Below, piece by piece: positions 42,633 through 50,587 of a stretch of DNA of 64,000 nucleotides. Where the stretch lies: NCBI GenBank assembly GCA_902506565.1, contig LR732703.1:3186916-3250915 (forward strand), written 5' to 3'. Both the position numbers and the translations under genes were made by a program. Position 1 is the stretch's first letter. Every line of letters begins with the position of its first letter. Source of the stretch: Burkholderiales bacterium 8X. GTDB taxonomy: Bacteria; Pseudomonadota; Gammaproteobacteria; Burkholderiales; Burkholderiaceae_C. The notes under the pieces are model-generated. The model saw only the letters and a program-made list of their open reading frames with translations, was not told the origin of the DNA and did no database searches.

Positions 42633-42901
42633 TCAGCGATTGGCCAGGTTGAGATGCACTTTCTCGGAAAGCCGGCGCTCGGATCGAATGCCCATGCAGT
42701 GCCCGATCACGAGCATGCGAATCATGAGTTCGGGGGCGATGGATGGCCGGCCGGTGTGGCTGTAGAACGGCGCCAGATGTTGGCGCAGTTCTCCAAGGTC
42801 GAGGAACCGGTCCGCGCCTCGCAGGAGGTGATCGTGCGGACGTGATCTTCGAGGTTGAATGCGTACAACAGTTGATCCTGAACGATGCTCTGACTCCTCA
42901 T
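42633..42901 (-). pseudogene. IS1182/IS5-type transposase, N-terminal remnant
   Basis: Reading from the ATG at 42901: MRSQSIVQDQLLYAFNLEDHV, then after a one-base loss near 42838 PHDHLLRGADRFLDLGELRQ, HLAPFYSHTGRPSIAPELMI, and SERRLSEKVHLNLANR, the conserved start of a DDE transposase. A TGA replaces the Trp codon expected after LNLANR, and the frame continues only briefly (FCYVGLGD) before losing similarity. Frameshift, nonsense codon and truncation make it inactive. It sits between the modification island and the tRNA-Lys fragment. Confidence 0.82.
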
Positions 42902-43144
42902 GATGCGGACCTCCATTTTGATGAGGAGCGGCACGCAAACAGCGCGCCAGTTCCCAGGAACTTGGGCAGTTTTTCAACACAATCAGCCTGAAGCGAACAC
43001 CCGCGCTATCGCGGGCCCGATGCAAGGGGAAGGTTCCGTTCGCAACTGCGCACCTTGGCTCGCTTGGCCTATTCCGAGGTTGATCCGCGCACGACTCTCC
43101 TATACTCAAGGCTCCGCAAGAATACGCAGCGCCTCGGGAACGCT
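42902..43144. other. Short region between the IS remnant and the tRNA fragment
   Basis: No supported gene. A plus-strand frame at 43055 reads SEVDPRTTLLYSRLRKNTQR, faintly like the C-terminal tyrosine box of phage-type integrases, but too short to call. If real, it would be the decayed end of the integrase that used the adjacent tRNA site. Confidence 0.25.
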
Positions 43145-43189
43145 CTCTTAATCCGTAGGTCGAGTGTTCGAGTCACTCAGGGCCCACCA
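43145..43189 (+). tRNA. 3' part of tRNA-Lys(CTT), probable right attachment site of a genomic island
   Basis: From the anticodon loop CTCTTAA (43145-43151, anticodon CTT) the sequence continues as AATCCG, variable loop TAGGTC, T-arm GAGTG-TTCGAGT-CACTC (43162-43178), acceptor strand AGGGCCC and ACCA (to 43189). The 5' half (acceptor, D-arm and anticodon 5' strand) is missing: upstream bases do not pair with CCG or AGGGCCC. A tRNA cut exactly at the anticodon loop is the expected scar of integrase-mediated insertion, the intact copy lying at the other island end. A rho-independent terminator follows 22 bp downstream, consistent with this having been the native tRNA locus. Confidence 0.75.
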
Positions 43190-43210
43190 CCCAACACTCA
43201 GTGGTTCACG

Positions 43211-43246
43211 AAAAGCCCGCCATCTCAACGTTGGCGGGCTTTTTTG
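43211..43246 (+). terminator. Rho-independent terminator downstream of the tRNA-Lys locus
   Basis: The perfect stem AAAAGCCCGCC (43211-43221) / GGCGGGCTTTT (43233-43243) is followed by further T residues. An A-run also precedes it, so it can also stop transcription of the converging lipoprotein operon (end 43311) on the minus strand. Confidence 0.85.
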
Positions 43247-43310
43247 TTTCCGAAGAAATGTCGGCGTCGAACAAGGGCGTCGCTCGGGCTCGGACTTCAG
43301 GCTTGGCGAC

Positions 43311-43880
43311 TCAAAGCTCCTCGAGCTTCGCCCCGTCCACCGGCTTCTTCAGCCACTGCACGATATCGCTCCCCAGGTCCCAGGTCACCCAGCTGACCAT
43401 GGTGCAGGTTCCGCGTGGCGGGCCGAAGCGGATGAAGCGTTGACGCTGAGCCGTGAACTGCATCGGGGCAACGCCGGGGCGTTCGAGCACGCCGTGCAGC
43501 TCGACCATCTTGGGCCCGCTGAACCATCCGCCGGCATTGGCGAGGATGTCGGTCATGGTGATGCGCAGCGTGGGCGCGCCTTCGACTTCGGGCGAGGTCT
43601 TGGCCACGACGAACTCGTAGGGCGATCGCACCTGCTCCCGGATGCTCTGGCCGAGCGACCGGGGCACGTCGCAGATGTCGTGTTCCTTGCCGAGCTGCAA
43701 ACCCGTCGCGGTCTTGCCGTAGACGATGTCATGCACGATCAGCGTGTTGCGCGCATTGGCCGTGGGTTCGGGAGGCTCGGGCTCTTCGGCCGCATGGCGT
43801 CGGGAGCCGCAGGCCGTGAGCAGCGTGACCAACACGGTCAACGAGGCGATCATCAGGAATCGCTTGTCGATGGATTTCAT
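43311..43880 (-). CDS. Predicted lipoprotein, 189 residues
   Basis: Function unknown. A lipoprotein signal with lipobox LLTAC (residues about 20-24) is followed by a short low-complexity linker (RRHAAEEPEPPEPTANAR) and a folded domain with TLIVHDIVYGKTATGLQLGK, TLRITMTDILANAGGWFSGP and FTAQRQRFIRFGPP. Its ATG overlaps the upstream lipoprotein stop (ATGA, 43877-43880), making it the last of three coupled lipoprotein genes next to an MscS channel. An envelope role is inferred from context only. Confidence 0.8.
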   Translation of the reverse strand: MKSIDKRFLMIASLTVLVTLLTACGSRRHAAEEPEPPEPTANARNTLIVHDIVYGKTATGLQLGKEHDICDVPRSLGQSIREQVRSPYEFVVAKTSPEVEGAPTLRITMTDILANAGGWFSGPKMVELHGVLERPGVAPMQFTAQRQRFIRFGPPRGTCTMVSWVTWDLGSDIVQWLKKPVDGAKLEEL

Positions 43881-44311
43881 TCTTTCTTCCCTTCAGGATC
43901 TTGCCGAGGAATTTCGGCTGGAGTCGACTGGATGCTTGCCGTGGCAAACGGAGGCTGGCACCGGGCCGCGATCGGCATCCACCAACCGGCAACCCTGACC
44001 TTTCCTTCGGGCAGCCTCGCCACCTCGTAGCGCGCGATGAACCGGCCCTCGCGCATCAGCGAGACCACGCCGGCCTCGCTTGCACGATCCAGCTTCGGGT
44101 TCACCGTGGCGAACATTTCCCCCAAGTCGGTAAAGGTGCATCTGTTCAGCGAACGCGTGATGTCCCGGTAGACGAGGACCGGATCCGCCTCGATCTCGAA
44201 GACGACCTTGTGCCTGGCCTCGGACTTGAGGTCGTCCAGCTCGTAATAGCCGCGAACGGCGCATCCGGCCAGCAGAGCGAGCGGCAACAGCACGGCAACG
44301 GCGTGCCTCAC
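43877..44311 (-). CDS. Predicted lipoprotein, 144 residues
   Basis: Function unknown. The signal RHAVAVLLPLALLAGC ends in a good lipobox (LLAGC). The mature part includes KVVFEIEADPVLVYRDITRS and MREGRFIARYEVARLPEGKV, suggesting an alpha-beta domain of unknown type. It is the middle gene of a three-lipoprotein operon, overlapping both neighbours as ATGA. Confidence 0.8.
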   Translation of the reverse strand: MRHAVAVLLPLALLAGCAVRGYYELDDLKSEARHKVVFEIEADPVLVYRDITRSLNRCTFTDLGEMFATVNPKLDRASEAGVVSLMREGRFIARYEVARLPEGKVRVAGWWMPIAARCQPPFATASIQSTPAEIPRQDPEGKKE

Positions 44312-44910
44312 GGTCGGGCCGCCTTCATGTCGACGACATACGAGCTGCCGAGTTCGACCGCATCGCTGATGCGCTTGCCGATGACGTAGTAGTCCTGCTC
44401 GCTGGGAAGGAATCGCCGGTCGGGCTCGTACTCCGAGATGTGGACAGTGAGCGTTTCGTCCGGCGCCACTTCTTCGGAGATGACGTAGCGCTTGCCGGCC
44501 TCGAAGTTCACCTTGGAGAACTCGGTGAAGTAGCTGCGAACGCCGCCACCGGACACGTACAGGTCATGGGGACCCACAGGCACTTTCAGCTCCGAGAAAG
44601 CCAGTTGGCGCGGTAGCGGTCGGGCCGTGTTCCAGGTGACGCCGACCGGTCGCGCCACCCGCTTGCCGTCGAACTTGAGCAGCAGGTAGGCGCTGTACCT
44701 GACCACGGCGTCCATGGGCCTCGGCTGGGTCGACAGCACCGCATGCGGCTCGCCGGGGCGCACCAGCTGGTTGACGTATTCATCCACGCCCTCCTGCACT
44801 TCCGCCCGCGTCTTTGCAAGCGACAGGGCCCGTTGCTCGGCCGAGCAACCGAGAAGCAATCCGAGCAGCACGGCCATGCCGAGTGTCTTGATTGCGGATT
44901 CGCAATTCAT
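44308..44910 (-). CDS. Predicted lipoprotein, 200 residues
   Basis: Function unknown. Start MNCESAIKTLGMAVLLGLLL (44910) gives a lipoprotein signal with lipobox LLGC (GLLLGCSAEQ); the longer upstream frame is ignored because it lacks a signal. The mature domain has AVLSTQPRPMDAVVRYSAYL, ELKVPVGPHDLYVSGGGVRS and KRYVISEEVAPDETLTVHIS. It is divergent from the MscS gene and begins the three-lipoprotein operon. Confidence 0.8.
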   Translation of the reverse strand: MNCESAIKTLGMAVLLGLLLGCSAEQRALSLAKTRAEVQEGVDEYVNQLVRPGEPHAVLSTQPRPMDAVVRYSAYLLLKFDGKRVARPVGVTWNTARPLPRQLAFSELKVPVGPHDLYVSGGGVRSYFTEFSKVNFEAGKRYVISEEVAPDETLTVHISEYEPDRRFLPSEQDYYVIGKRISDAVELGSSYVVDMKAARP

Positions 44911-45149
44911 GAATGCATACCTTCTACGTAGTTGAAGCACTAAGAAAGACACCGCCGAGCCGAGCTGGAGACCGGGCGGAAGGCGAATGGATGGCGCCAG
45001 AAGCACTGCGGCCGACGGCGCAGCAGCTTTGGCCCGGCGGCATTCTGCAAGCCAAGTTCTGTTACGAATCTGGAGAATCCTCGCGGCAGGCATGCCCGTT
45101 GCCGGTTCGCCCGAATGAGCGCTCCACAGGAACCAGGGGACCCGTCTCG

Positions 45150-46352
45150 ATGAACGGGTTGCTGCAAGACTTTCACCAAGCCAGCTTCGCCGGGCTGCCC
45201 GCCGTCGACATCGCACTGGCGATCGCCGCAGCCCTCGCGGCTTACCTGGCGATGCGACTGGTGCTGCGCTACGCGACCGGCCGGATGCAGGTGATCGCGC
45301 GGCGCACCACCAACCGGGTGGACGACATGCTGGTGGACGTGCTCGGGCAGACCAACCGCGGCTTCCTGTTGCTGGCGGCGGTGCTGGTCGGCTTCGGCAT
45401 GCTCGACCTTTCGCCGCGATGGAATGCGCGCATCGAGCAACTCTGGTTCATCGCGCTGGCTTTCCAGGTCGGGCTCTGGCTGACCCGCGCCATCAGCCTC
45501 GGGCTGGTGCGCTACGAAGAGCGCCACGGCTCCGCCGGCATGACGCAGGTCAGCGCCTCCGCCACCCTCCTGTCATGGTCGCTGCGAACCCTGCTCTGGA
45601 CGGTGGTGCTGCTGGCGGTGCTGTCCAACCTGGGCGTCAACATCACCGCCTTCATCGCCAGCCTGGGCGTCGGCGGCATCGCGATCGCGTTGGCCGTGCA
45701 GAACATCCTCGGCGACCTGTTCGCGTCGCTCTCGATCGCGGTGGACAAGCCGTTCGAGGTGGGCGATGCGATCGGCATCGGCGATCTTTCGGGCACGGTG
45801 CAGCACATCGGGCTCAAGACGACGCGGCTGCGCAGCCTGAGCGGCGAACAGATCGTCATCAGCAACACCGACCTGCTGAAGCAGGTGGTGAAGAACTACC
45901 GCCGCATGGAAGAGCGCCGCGTCGCGTTCAAGTTCGGCGTGAGCTACGCCAGCACGCCCGAGCAGCTCGAAAAGGTTCCGGGCGTCGTCCGCAAGCTGAT
46001 CGAATCGCGGCCGGCGCTGCGTCTTGACCGGGTCCACTTCCAGGCGCTCGGCGAGAGCTCGCTCGACTTCGAAGTCGTGTATTACGTGACGAAGCCCGAC
46101 TACGGCCTCTACATGGACGAGCAGCAACGGCTCAATCTCCAATTGCTGCGCGAGCTTGCGGCACTCGGCGTCGAGTTCGCGTTTCCTTCGAGAACGATCT
46201 ATCTCGCTTTGAGCGGCGCCGCCAGCAGCGACATCGCCGCCATGCCGGCGACGGATCCGGATGCCGATGCAGGGGCAGCGGAGCTTTCCTCGGCCCCGGG
46301 CCGGGCGCCGATGCCGCCGCATGCGGGTCGAGGCGCCGAAGCCGCGCCCTGA
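45150..46352 (+). CDS. MscS-family mechanosensitive ion channel
   Basis: A 400-residue inner-membrane channel. ATG at 45150 (AGGGGA 12 bases upstream) is chosen over the 79-codon longer frame. Three to four N-terminal membrane segments, then the pore-lining and MscS signature SLGVGGIAIALAVQNILGDL, FASLSIAVDKPFEVGDAIGI and the beta-domain GTVQHIGLKTTRLRSLSGEQ. The cytoplasmic cage part follows (FKFGVSYASTPEQLEKVPGV), with an acidic/Ala-rich tail. It protects against osmotic downshift. No adjacent cargo or sensor domain gives it a special role. Confidence 0.9.
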   Translation: MNGLLQDFHQASFAGLPAVDIALAIAAALAAYLAMRLVLRYATGRMQVIARRTTNRVDDMLVDVLGQTNRGFLLLAAVLVGFGMLDLSPRWNARIEQLWFIALAFQVGLWLTRAISLGLVRYEERHGSAGMTQVSASATLLSWSLRTLLWTVVLLAVLSNLGVNITAFIASLGVGGIAIALAVQNILGDLFASLSIAVDKPFEVGDAIGIGDLSGTVQHIGLKTTRLRSLSGEQIVISNTDLLKQVVKNYRRMEERRVAFKFGVSYASTPEQLEKVPGVVRKLIESRPALRLDRVHFQALGESSLDFEVVYYVTKPDYGLYMDEQQRLNLQLLRELAALGVEFAFPSRTIYLALSGAASSDIAAMPATDPDADAGAAELSSAPGRAPMPPHAGRGAEAAP

Positions 46353-46439
46353 ATTCCACGCTCGACCGCCCCCGTCTTCATGCGAATCCACTTCAAGTCG
46401 AAGGTTCGCTCATCGTCCTCGTGCCACCCCCCGGAAAAC

Positions 46440-47150
46440 ATGCTCCAGCCCCTCGTCATTCAAGCCGTCGTCTTCGAGATGGACGGACTCCTCCTCAACA
46501 CCGAAGTGCTTGCCCGGCGATCGCTCGCGCGGGCCGGCCAGGAACTCGGCATGTTCGTGAGCGATGCTTTTTGCGCTTCGCTGATCGGCATCCCGGCTGA
46601 CGCCTCGCGGCGACTGATCGCGGAGCAGTTCGGCGGCGACGATGCGGCCGAGGCATTGCTGCGCCTGGCAACACGCTACCTCCGGCTGCAGATCGCGACG
46701 GGTGAGTTGAAGCTGCAGCCCGGCGCCGGCCAGTTGCTCGACCTGCTGGACGACCTCGAGATGAGCCGCGCGGTGGCGACCTCGTCGAGCCGCGAGAAGG
46801 CGCTGCATCATCTGGAGCACGCCGGCATCGCCCATCGATTCGATCGCATCGTCAGTCGCGACGACGTCGACCGCAGCAAGCCCGACCCCGACCTTCACCT
46901 GGCCGCCGCTCGTGCCTTGCGCAAACCGGTCGGCTCCTGCCTGGCGTTGGAAGACTCGTACAACGGCGTACGCGCAGCGAACGCCGCAGGAATGCCGGTC
47001 GCGATGGTCCCGGACCTGCTGCCGGCGACGCCCGAAATGCAGCAACTCAGTCTCGCCGTGCTGGGCAGCCTGCACGAGGTGCCACCGTTGATCGGCTTTG
47101 CCAGGAGCCGGCGCCGAAGCGCCTCGATGCAGCGCGCGGCGCGGGCCTGA
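46440..47150 (+). CDS. HAD-superfamily hydrolase-like protein with altered nucleophile
   Basis: A 236-residue HAD-fold protein like beta-phosphoglucomutase/phosphatases (start MLQPLVIQAVVFEMDGLLLN, 46440; a frame start at 46380 is possible). Motif I, normally DxDGxLxDTE, reads FEMDGLLLNTE: the phosphate-accepting Asp is Glu and the late Asp is Asn. The other motifs are intact: ATSSS (II), the Lys of KPDPDLHLAAARALRKP (III) and LALEDSYNGVRAA (IV). Asp to Glu at the nucleophile usually abolishes phosphotransfer. It may therefore be an inactive homologue or have a different chemistry. Confidence 0.85.
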   Translation: MLQPLVIQAVVFEMDGLLLNTEVLARRSLARAGQELGMFVSDAFCASLIGIPADASRRLIAEQFGGDDAAEALLRLATRYLRLQIATGELKLQPGAGQLLDLLDDLEMSRAVATSSSREKALHHLEHAGIAHRFDRIVSRDDVDRSKPDPDLHLAAARALRKPVGSCLALEDSYNGVRAANAAGMPVAMVPDLLPATPEMQQLSLAVLGSLHEVPPLIGFARSRRRSASMQRAARA

Positions 47151-47199
47151 CTGGCGGGCTGCGGCCGCCATGGCGGCGAGTCAGTCCGAACCGAGGGTC

Positions 47200-47520
47200 C
47201 TACCCAGCCCCACGCGGTTCGCGGCCGGCACCGCCGCCGCCCTTTCGTGCGGATACCTGGTTGTGCGGCCCGGCACCGAGCGTCTCGCGATCGTGCCGGC
47301 TCTCCGGCGTGCGCTGGCCCTGGTGGGTCTGTGTGGGCTCCTGGTTCCCCATCTTGTTGTGATCGTTCGCCACCTTGCCTTGCCCCGGCTCCTGCCGGTC
47401 GGCCGGACTCGTCGACTGCGTCGCCGCCTGGGACAACGCGGCGGGGCTTCCGACCTGGTCGCGCTCCGGGTGCTTGTCGCGGCTTTGTTCGTCGCGCAAA
47501 AAATCCTGCTTCTTGCTCAT
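47200..47520 (-). CDS. Small hydrophilic, low-complexity protein, 106 residues
   Basis: Not recognised. Start MSKKQDFLRDEQSRDKHPER (47520) has a GGAGCAAGAG site. The protein is Gln/Asn/Lys/Asp/Gly-rich (LSQAATQSTSPADRQEPGQG, TQTHQGQRTPESRHDRE) and probably disordered. It precedes the hibernation-factor-like gene with a short gap, so it may be co-expressed with stress or stationary-phase functions. No signal or membrane segment. Confidence 0.6.
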   Translation of the reverse strand: MSKKQDFLRDEQSRDKHPERDQVGSPAALSQAATQSTSPADRQEPGQGKVANDHNKMGNQEPTQTHQGQRTPESRHDRETLGAGPHNQVSARKGGGGAGREPRGAG

Positions 47521-47561
47521 GCTCTTGCTCCAAGGAATCGAATGGTTCTCCGGCCTCGTCG

Positions 47562-47915
47562 TCAGATGAGGTCCGGATCGGTGCGAATGGTGGTGCGGTC
47601 CCTGTGCTTCTTCTGCTTGCCGATCACGCTTTCCAAAGCGTGCAACGCCTTCGGCTCGGCACCACGAAAGGCTTCGTCGAGCGTGGGCGCCTGGTGCGAT
47701 ACCGCGATCGGTGCATGCTGCGGAAGATGGGCCTCGATCAGGCAGCGCTTGTCGTCGGCGCCTCCCTTGCTGCTGTTCACGTCCGACAGATGGACCTCCA
47801 CGCGCCTGATCTCGTGCGAATAGCGAGCCAGGGCTCGCCGGATCTCCGCATCGGCCCAACGCTCGAGCGCCTCGCGGTTGTCCATGCCGTTTCCGGTGTT
47901 GATGTGAATCTCCAC
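47562..47915 (-). CDS. Ribosome hibernation-promoting factor/RaiA-like protein
   Basis: A 117-residue S30AE-type protein: VEIHINTGNGMDNREALERW with ARYSHEIRRVEVHLSDVNSS and DDKRCLIEAHLPQHAPIAVS then GAEPKALHALESVIGK. The GTG at 47915, with GGAGAG before it, is the best start; no ATG is suitably placed. The protein is predicted to bind 30S subunits and stabilise inactive ribosomes. Lys/Arg at the C-terminus (KQKKHRDRTTIR) fits nucleic acid contact. Confidence 0.85.
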   Translation of the reverse strand: MEIHINTGNGMDNREALERWADAEIRRALARYSHEIRRVEVHLSDVNSSKGGADDKRCLIEAHLPQHAPIAVSHQAPTLDEAFRGAEPKALHALESVIGKQKKHRDRTTIRTDPDLI

Positions 47916-47940
47916 GTGTCTCTCCAGAATGGTTGAAGCC

Positions 47941-48870
47941 TTAACTTGCCCAAGGCTGGGCGGCATGGACGTAGGCCAACGGAGCAATGGCGGGATGGCG
48001 AGAGGCGGACGGCGGCTTTGCACGGGTCCAGGCAGCGCATGACGCCAGCCCGGCGAACCGGCTCGAGAACCAGGCGCCTTGCCGCGACAGCCCGTCGGTG
48101 GAAGCACCTGGCGGCAGATCGAGCGCCCATACGGTGCCGCTGGCATTGACCCACAGGATGCGCGCGTCGACCGCTTCGATGCCGCGAAGAATGGTGGCGC
48201 CGGGGACTCCCGGCGGATAGAAGACCAGCATCGTGGAGACATCGGCCGGCGGCCGGCCCGAAACGAAGCCCGCGCTGGCGACCAGCACGGCGATGGCCGC
48301 CCAGGCGGCGGCGCCCGCGCGCGAACGCTTCTTCCTGCTGGCGGCGGATGCCGAAGGCGGAGCCACCTCGCGCCGGCGCAGCCAGCGAGCGGCAGCGACC
48401 ATCGGCAGCAATCCGAACGCCACCAGCCAGAGGGTGTCCCAGAGCCACGGTCGAGGACTGTCCATGCGAAGTCGATGGATGCCGGCCAGCCAATGGAAGC
48501 CGACCACGTCGACGAGGTTCCAGAGCCCGAAGCCGAGCAGCATCCACGCCGGCACGCGCTGGCCGAGCACGAAGCCGCTGAGCGCCGCGCGTCCTCGCCA
48601 GAGGAGCCACAAGCCTGCAGCGGCGATCAGGTACATGAGGACGTGGAACAGCCCGTCCGCCAGGATCAGGCGGTCGATGCGCTGCACTTCCGGGTCCTCG
48701 ATCCCGCTCAGCAGGTGATGCCACTGAAGCACCTGATGAAGCAGGATGCCGTCGAAGAAGCCGCTGAGCGCGACGCCCAGAAGAATGGCGCCCCAGCGCG
48801 TGAACCGGAGCATGTGGGCCTGGGCCGGCGCCGGCGCGATCCGTTCGGTGAGTGTGTCGTTGGCGATCAT
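47941..48870 (-). CDS. DUF2243-family integral membrane protein
   Basis: A 309-residue membrane protein; start MIANDTLTERIAPAPAQAHM (48870), since the longer frame upstream lacks plausible content. DUF2243 features: ILLGVALSGFFDGILLHQVL, LWLLWRGRAALSG, WNLVDVVGFHWLAGIHRLR. A C-terminal soluble part of about 90 residues with LPPGASTDGLSR is outside the usual domain. Function is not established; some members are linked to cytochrome c oxidase assembly, but this gene is not next to an intact oxidase. Confidence 0.82.
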   Translation of the reverse strand: MIANDTLTERIAPAPAQAHMLRFTRWGAILLGVALSGFFDGILLHQVLQWHHLLSGIEDPEVQRIDRLILADGLFHVLMYLIAAAGLWLLWRGRAALSGFVLGQRVPAWMLLGFGLWNLVDVVGFHWLAGIHRLRMDSPRPWLWDTLWLVAFGLLPMVAAARWLRRREVAPPSASAASRKKRSRAGAAAWAAIAVLVASAGFVSGRPPADVSTMLVFYPPGVPGATILRGIEAVDARILWVNASGTVWALDLPPGASTDGLSRQGAWFSSRFAGLASCAAWTRAKPPSASRHPAIAPLAYVHAAQPWAS

Positions 48871-48985
48871 GGTCCCGAGATGCAACCTGCATGAAGAAGA
48901 GACCTCCGCCTCGGCAATGCACATGCCCGTACCTCGGTCTCCACAGGAACGCGGCTTGCCCCGGTCGGCGCAAAGGAGCGACACC

Positions 48986-49231
48986 GTGACCGCACCCAAC
49001 CCGAAAACCCTGGGCGGCTTCCGACAAGCCTCCTCGCTCCCGGCGCTGCCGCTGCGCGTCGCCATGCGCTTCGAGCCGAGGCTGTCGAACACCGCGCCCC
49101 TCCAGACGATGCTCGATGACGCCTACGCCAGGACCGAGGCCGCCGCCCTCTCGCGCCGCGCTCGACTCATCGCGTACTACTGCGAATGGCAGGACGAGCG
49201 TGTCGTTCTTGCCGCAATCCCGGCGCCTTGA
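48986..49231 (+). CDS. Small hypothetical protein, 81 residues
   Basis: Not recognised. A GTG at 48986 preceded by AAAGGAG (7 bases) is the best start; the frame contains GGFRQASSLPALPLRVAMRF, TMLDDAYARTEAAALSRRAR and CEWQDERVVLAAIPAP. An ATG at 49064 is an alternative. It ends 9 bp before the NDH-2 gene on the same strand, suggesting co-transcription. No signal peptide. Confidence 0.55.
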   Translation: MTAPNPKTLGGFRQASSLPALPLRVAMRFEPRLSNTAPLQTMLDDAYARTEAAALSRRARLIAYYCEWQDERVVLAAIPAP

Positions 49232-49240
49232 TCGAAGCTC

Positions 49241-50548
49241 ATGGATCGTTCACCCGAGCAAACCGGCCCGATCGTGGTCGTCGGCGGCGGTGCTGCCGGC
49301 CTGGAGTTCGTTACCCGCCTCTCGCGCCAGCCTCGTTATCGACGCCAGGGCGTGGTCCTCGTCGACCGGAGCCTCGGGCACATCTGGAAGCCGCGGCTGC
49401 ACGAGATCGCGACCGCCATGCAGAGCCAGGCTGGCGCGGAGAACTCGTTCGTCGGCCATGCCAGCGCGAACGGCTACCGCTTCGAGCCGGGTGTCTTGAT
49501 CGACGTCGACCCGGCCTCGCGCGAGATCGTGCTCGACCATCTGTTCGCGCCCGACGGCACGATGGTGTTGCCGCGGCGCCGGATCGGCTACGGCGCGCTG
49601 GTGCTGGCCGTCGGCAGCGAAGAGAACGACTTCGACACGCCCGGCGCGCGGGCGCATTGCCTGTTCCTCAATACGCCCGAGCAGGCAGGCCGCATCCGCG
49701 ATGCGCTGCTCGCCGGTGCCTTTCGGGTGGCGCGCGGGCAGCAGCAGGAACTCTCGGTCGCGGTGATCGGCGGCGGCGCGACAGGGGTCGAGCTCGCCGC
49801 AGAAATCAAGCACGCCATGGATGCATTCGCCCGGCACGAGCCGATGGATCCGGGCCGAGTGCGGATGGCGGTGGTCGAGGCGTCGGAGCGCCTCTTGAGC
49901 GCCAATCCGCCGGAAGTGTCCGAGTACGCCGCCGCGAGCCTTCGCGAGCGTGGCGTCGAACTCTTGACCGGCGAACGGGTGACGCTCGTCGACGAAGCCG
50001 GGCTTCAATTGGCGAGTGGCCGGCGGATCGAGGCGCAGCTTCGGTTGTGGACCGCCGGCATCCGCGGACCGGCCGCGTTCGAGGGGATCGCCGCCCTGCC
50101 GCGCAGCCGCTCGGGTCGGGTGCAGGTCGATGCGCAGCTGCGCTGCCAGGCGGTACCGGACGTGTACGCCATCGGCGATTGCGCCGAGTGGACCGACCCG
50201 GCCACCGGGCGACCGGCGCCCTATACCGCGCAGATCGCGTCGGCGCAGGCGCGCTATCTGGCGAAGGCTTTCGCCGAGCAGGCCCGGGGTCGACTGGCGC
50301 AGCCCTTTCGTTTCGAAGGTGCGGGCGCGATCGTGTCGCTGGCCGATCGAGGCGCCGCCGGCAACCTGACCCTGAGGGTCGGCCGCCGGAGCCGCGACCA
50401 TCTCATCCAGGGCTTGAGCGCACGCTGGCTGTATGCCCTTCTCTACCGCCGGCACGAGTTCGCGATCCTCGGCTGGCGACGAGGACTCGCGCGCGTGCTG
50501 GCGGATTGGCTCGAGGAAACCTACGAACCGACCATCAAGCTGCACTGA
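49241..50548 (+). CDS. ndh: Type II NADH:quinone oxidoreductase (NDH-2)
   Basis: A 435-residue single-subunit respiratory dehydrogenase: FAD-binding [19 protein letters not shown] near the start, [20 protein letters not shown], the NAD-binding [20 protein letters not shown], and [20 protein letters not shown] with [14 protein letters not shown]. The C-terminal segment ([18 protein letters not shown]) is the membrane-binding, quinone-proximal part. It oxidises NADH without proton pumping. It sits convergent with the broken ctaD gene. Confidence 0.9.
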   Translation: MDRSPEQTGPIVVVGGGAAGLEFVTRLSRQPRYRRQGVVLVDRSLGHIWKPRLHEIATAMQSQAGAENSFVGHASANGYRFEPGVLIDVDPASREIVLDHLFAPDGTMVLPRRRIGYGALVLAVGSEENDFDTPGARAHCLFLNTPEQAGRIRDALLAGAFRVARGQQQELSVAVIGGGATGVELAAEIKHAMDAFARHEPMDPGRVRMAVVEASERLLSANPPEVSEYAAASLRERGVELLTGERVTLVDEAGLQLASGRRIEAQLRLWTAGIRGPAAFEGIAALPRSRSGRVQVDAQLRCQAVPDVYAIGDCAEWTDPATGRPAPYTAQIASAQARYLAKAFAEQARGRLAQPFRFEGAGAIVSLADRGAAGNLTLRVGRRSRDHLIQGLSARWLYALLYRRHEFAILGWRRGLARVLADWLEETYEPTIKLH

Positions 50549-50587
50549 CCAGCCGAAGCCACAGCCGCAGCACGGCGAGCGGACCGA

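Noticed and set aside
43055-43144. Tyrosine-integrase C-terminal fragment
   Set aside because: A short stretch (DPRTTLLYSRLR) is suggestive but not enough to annotate as a gene; kept only as a low-score finding.
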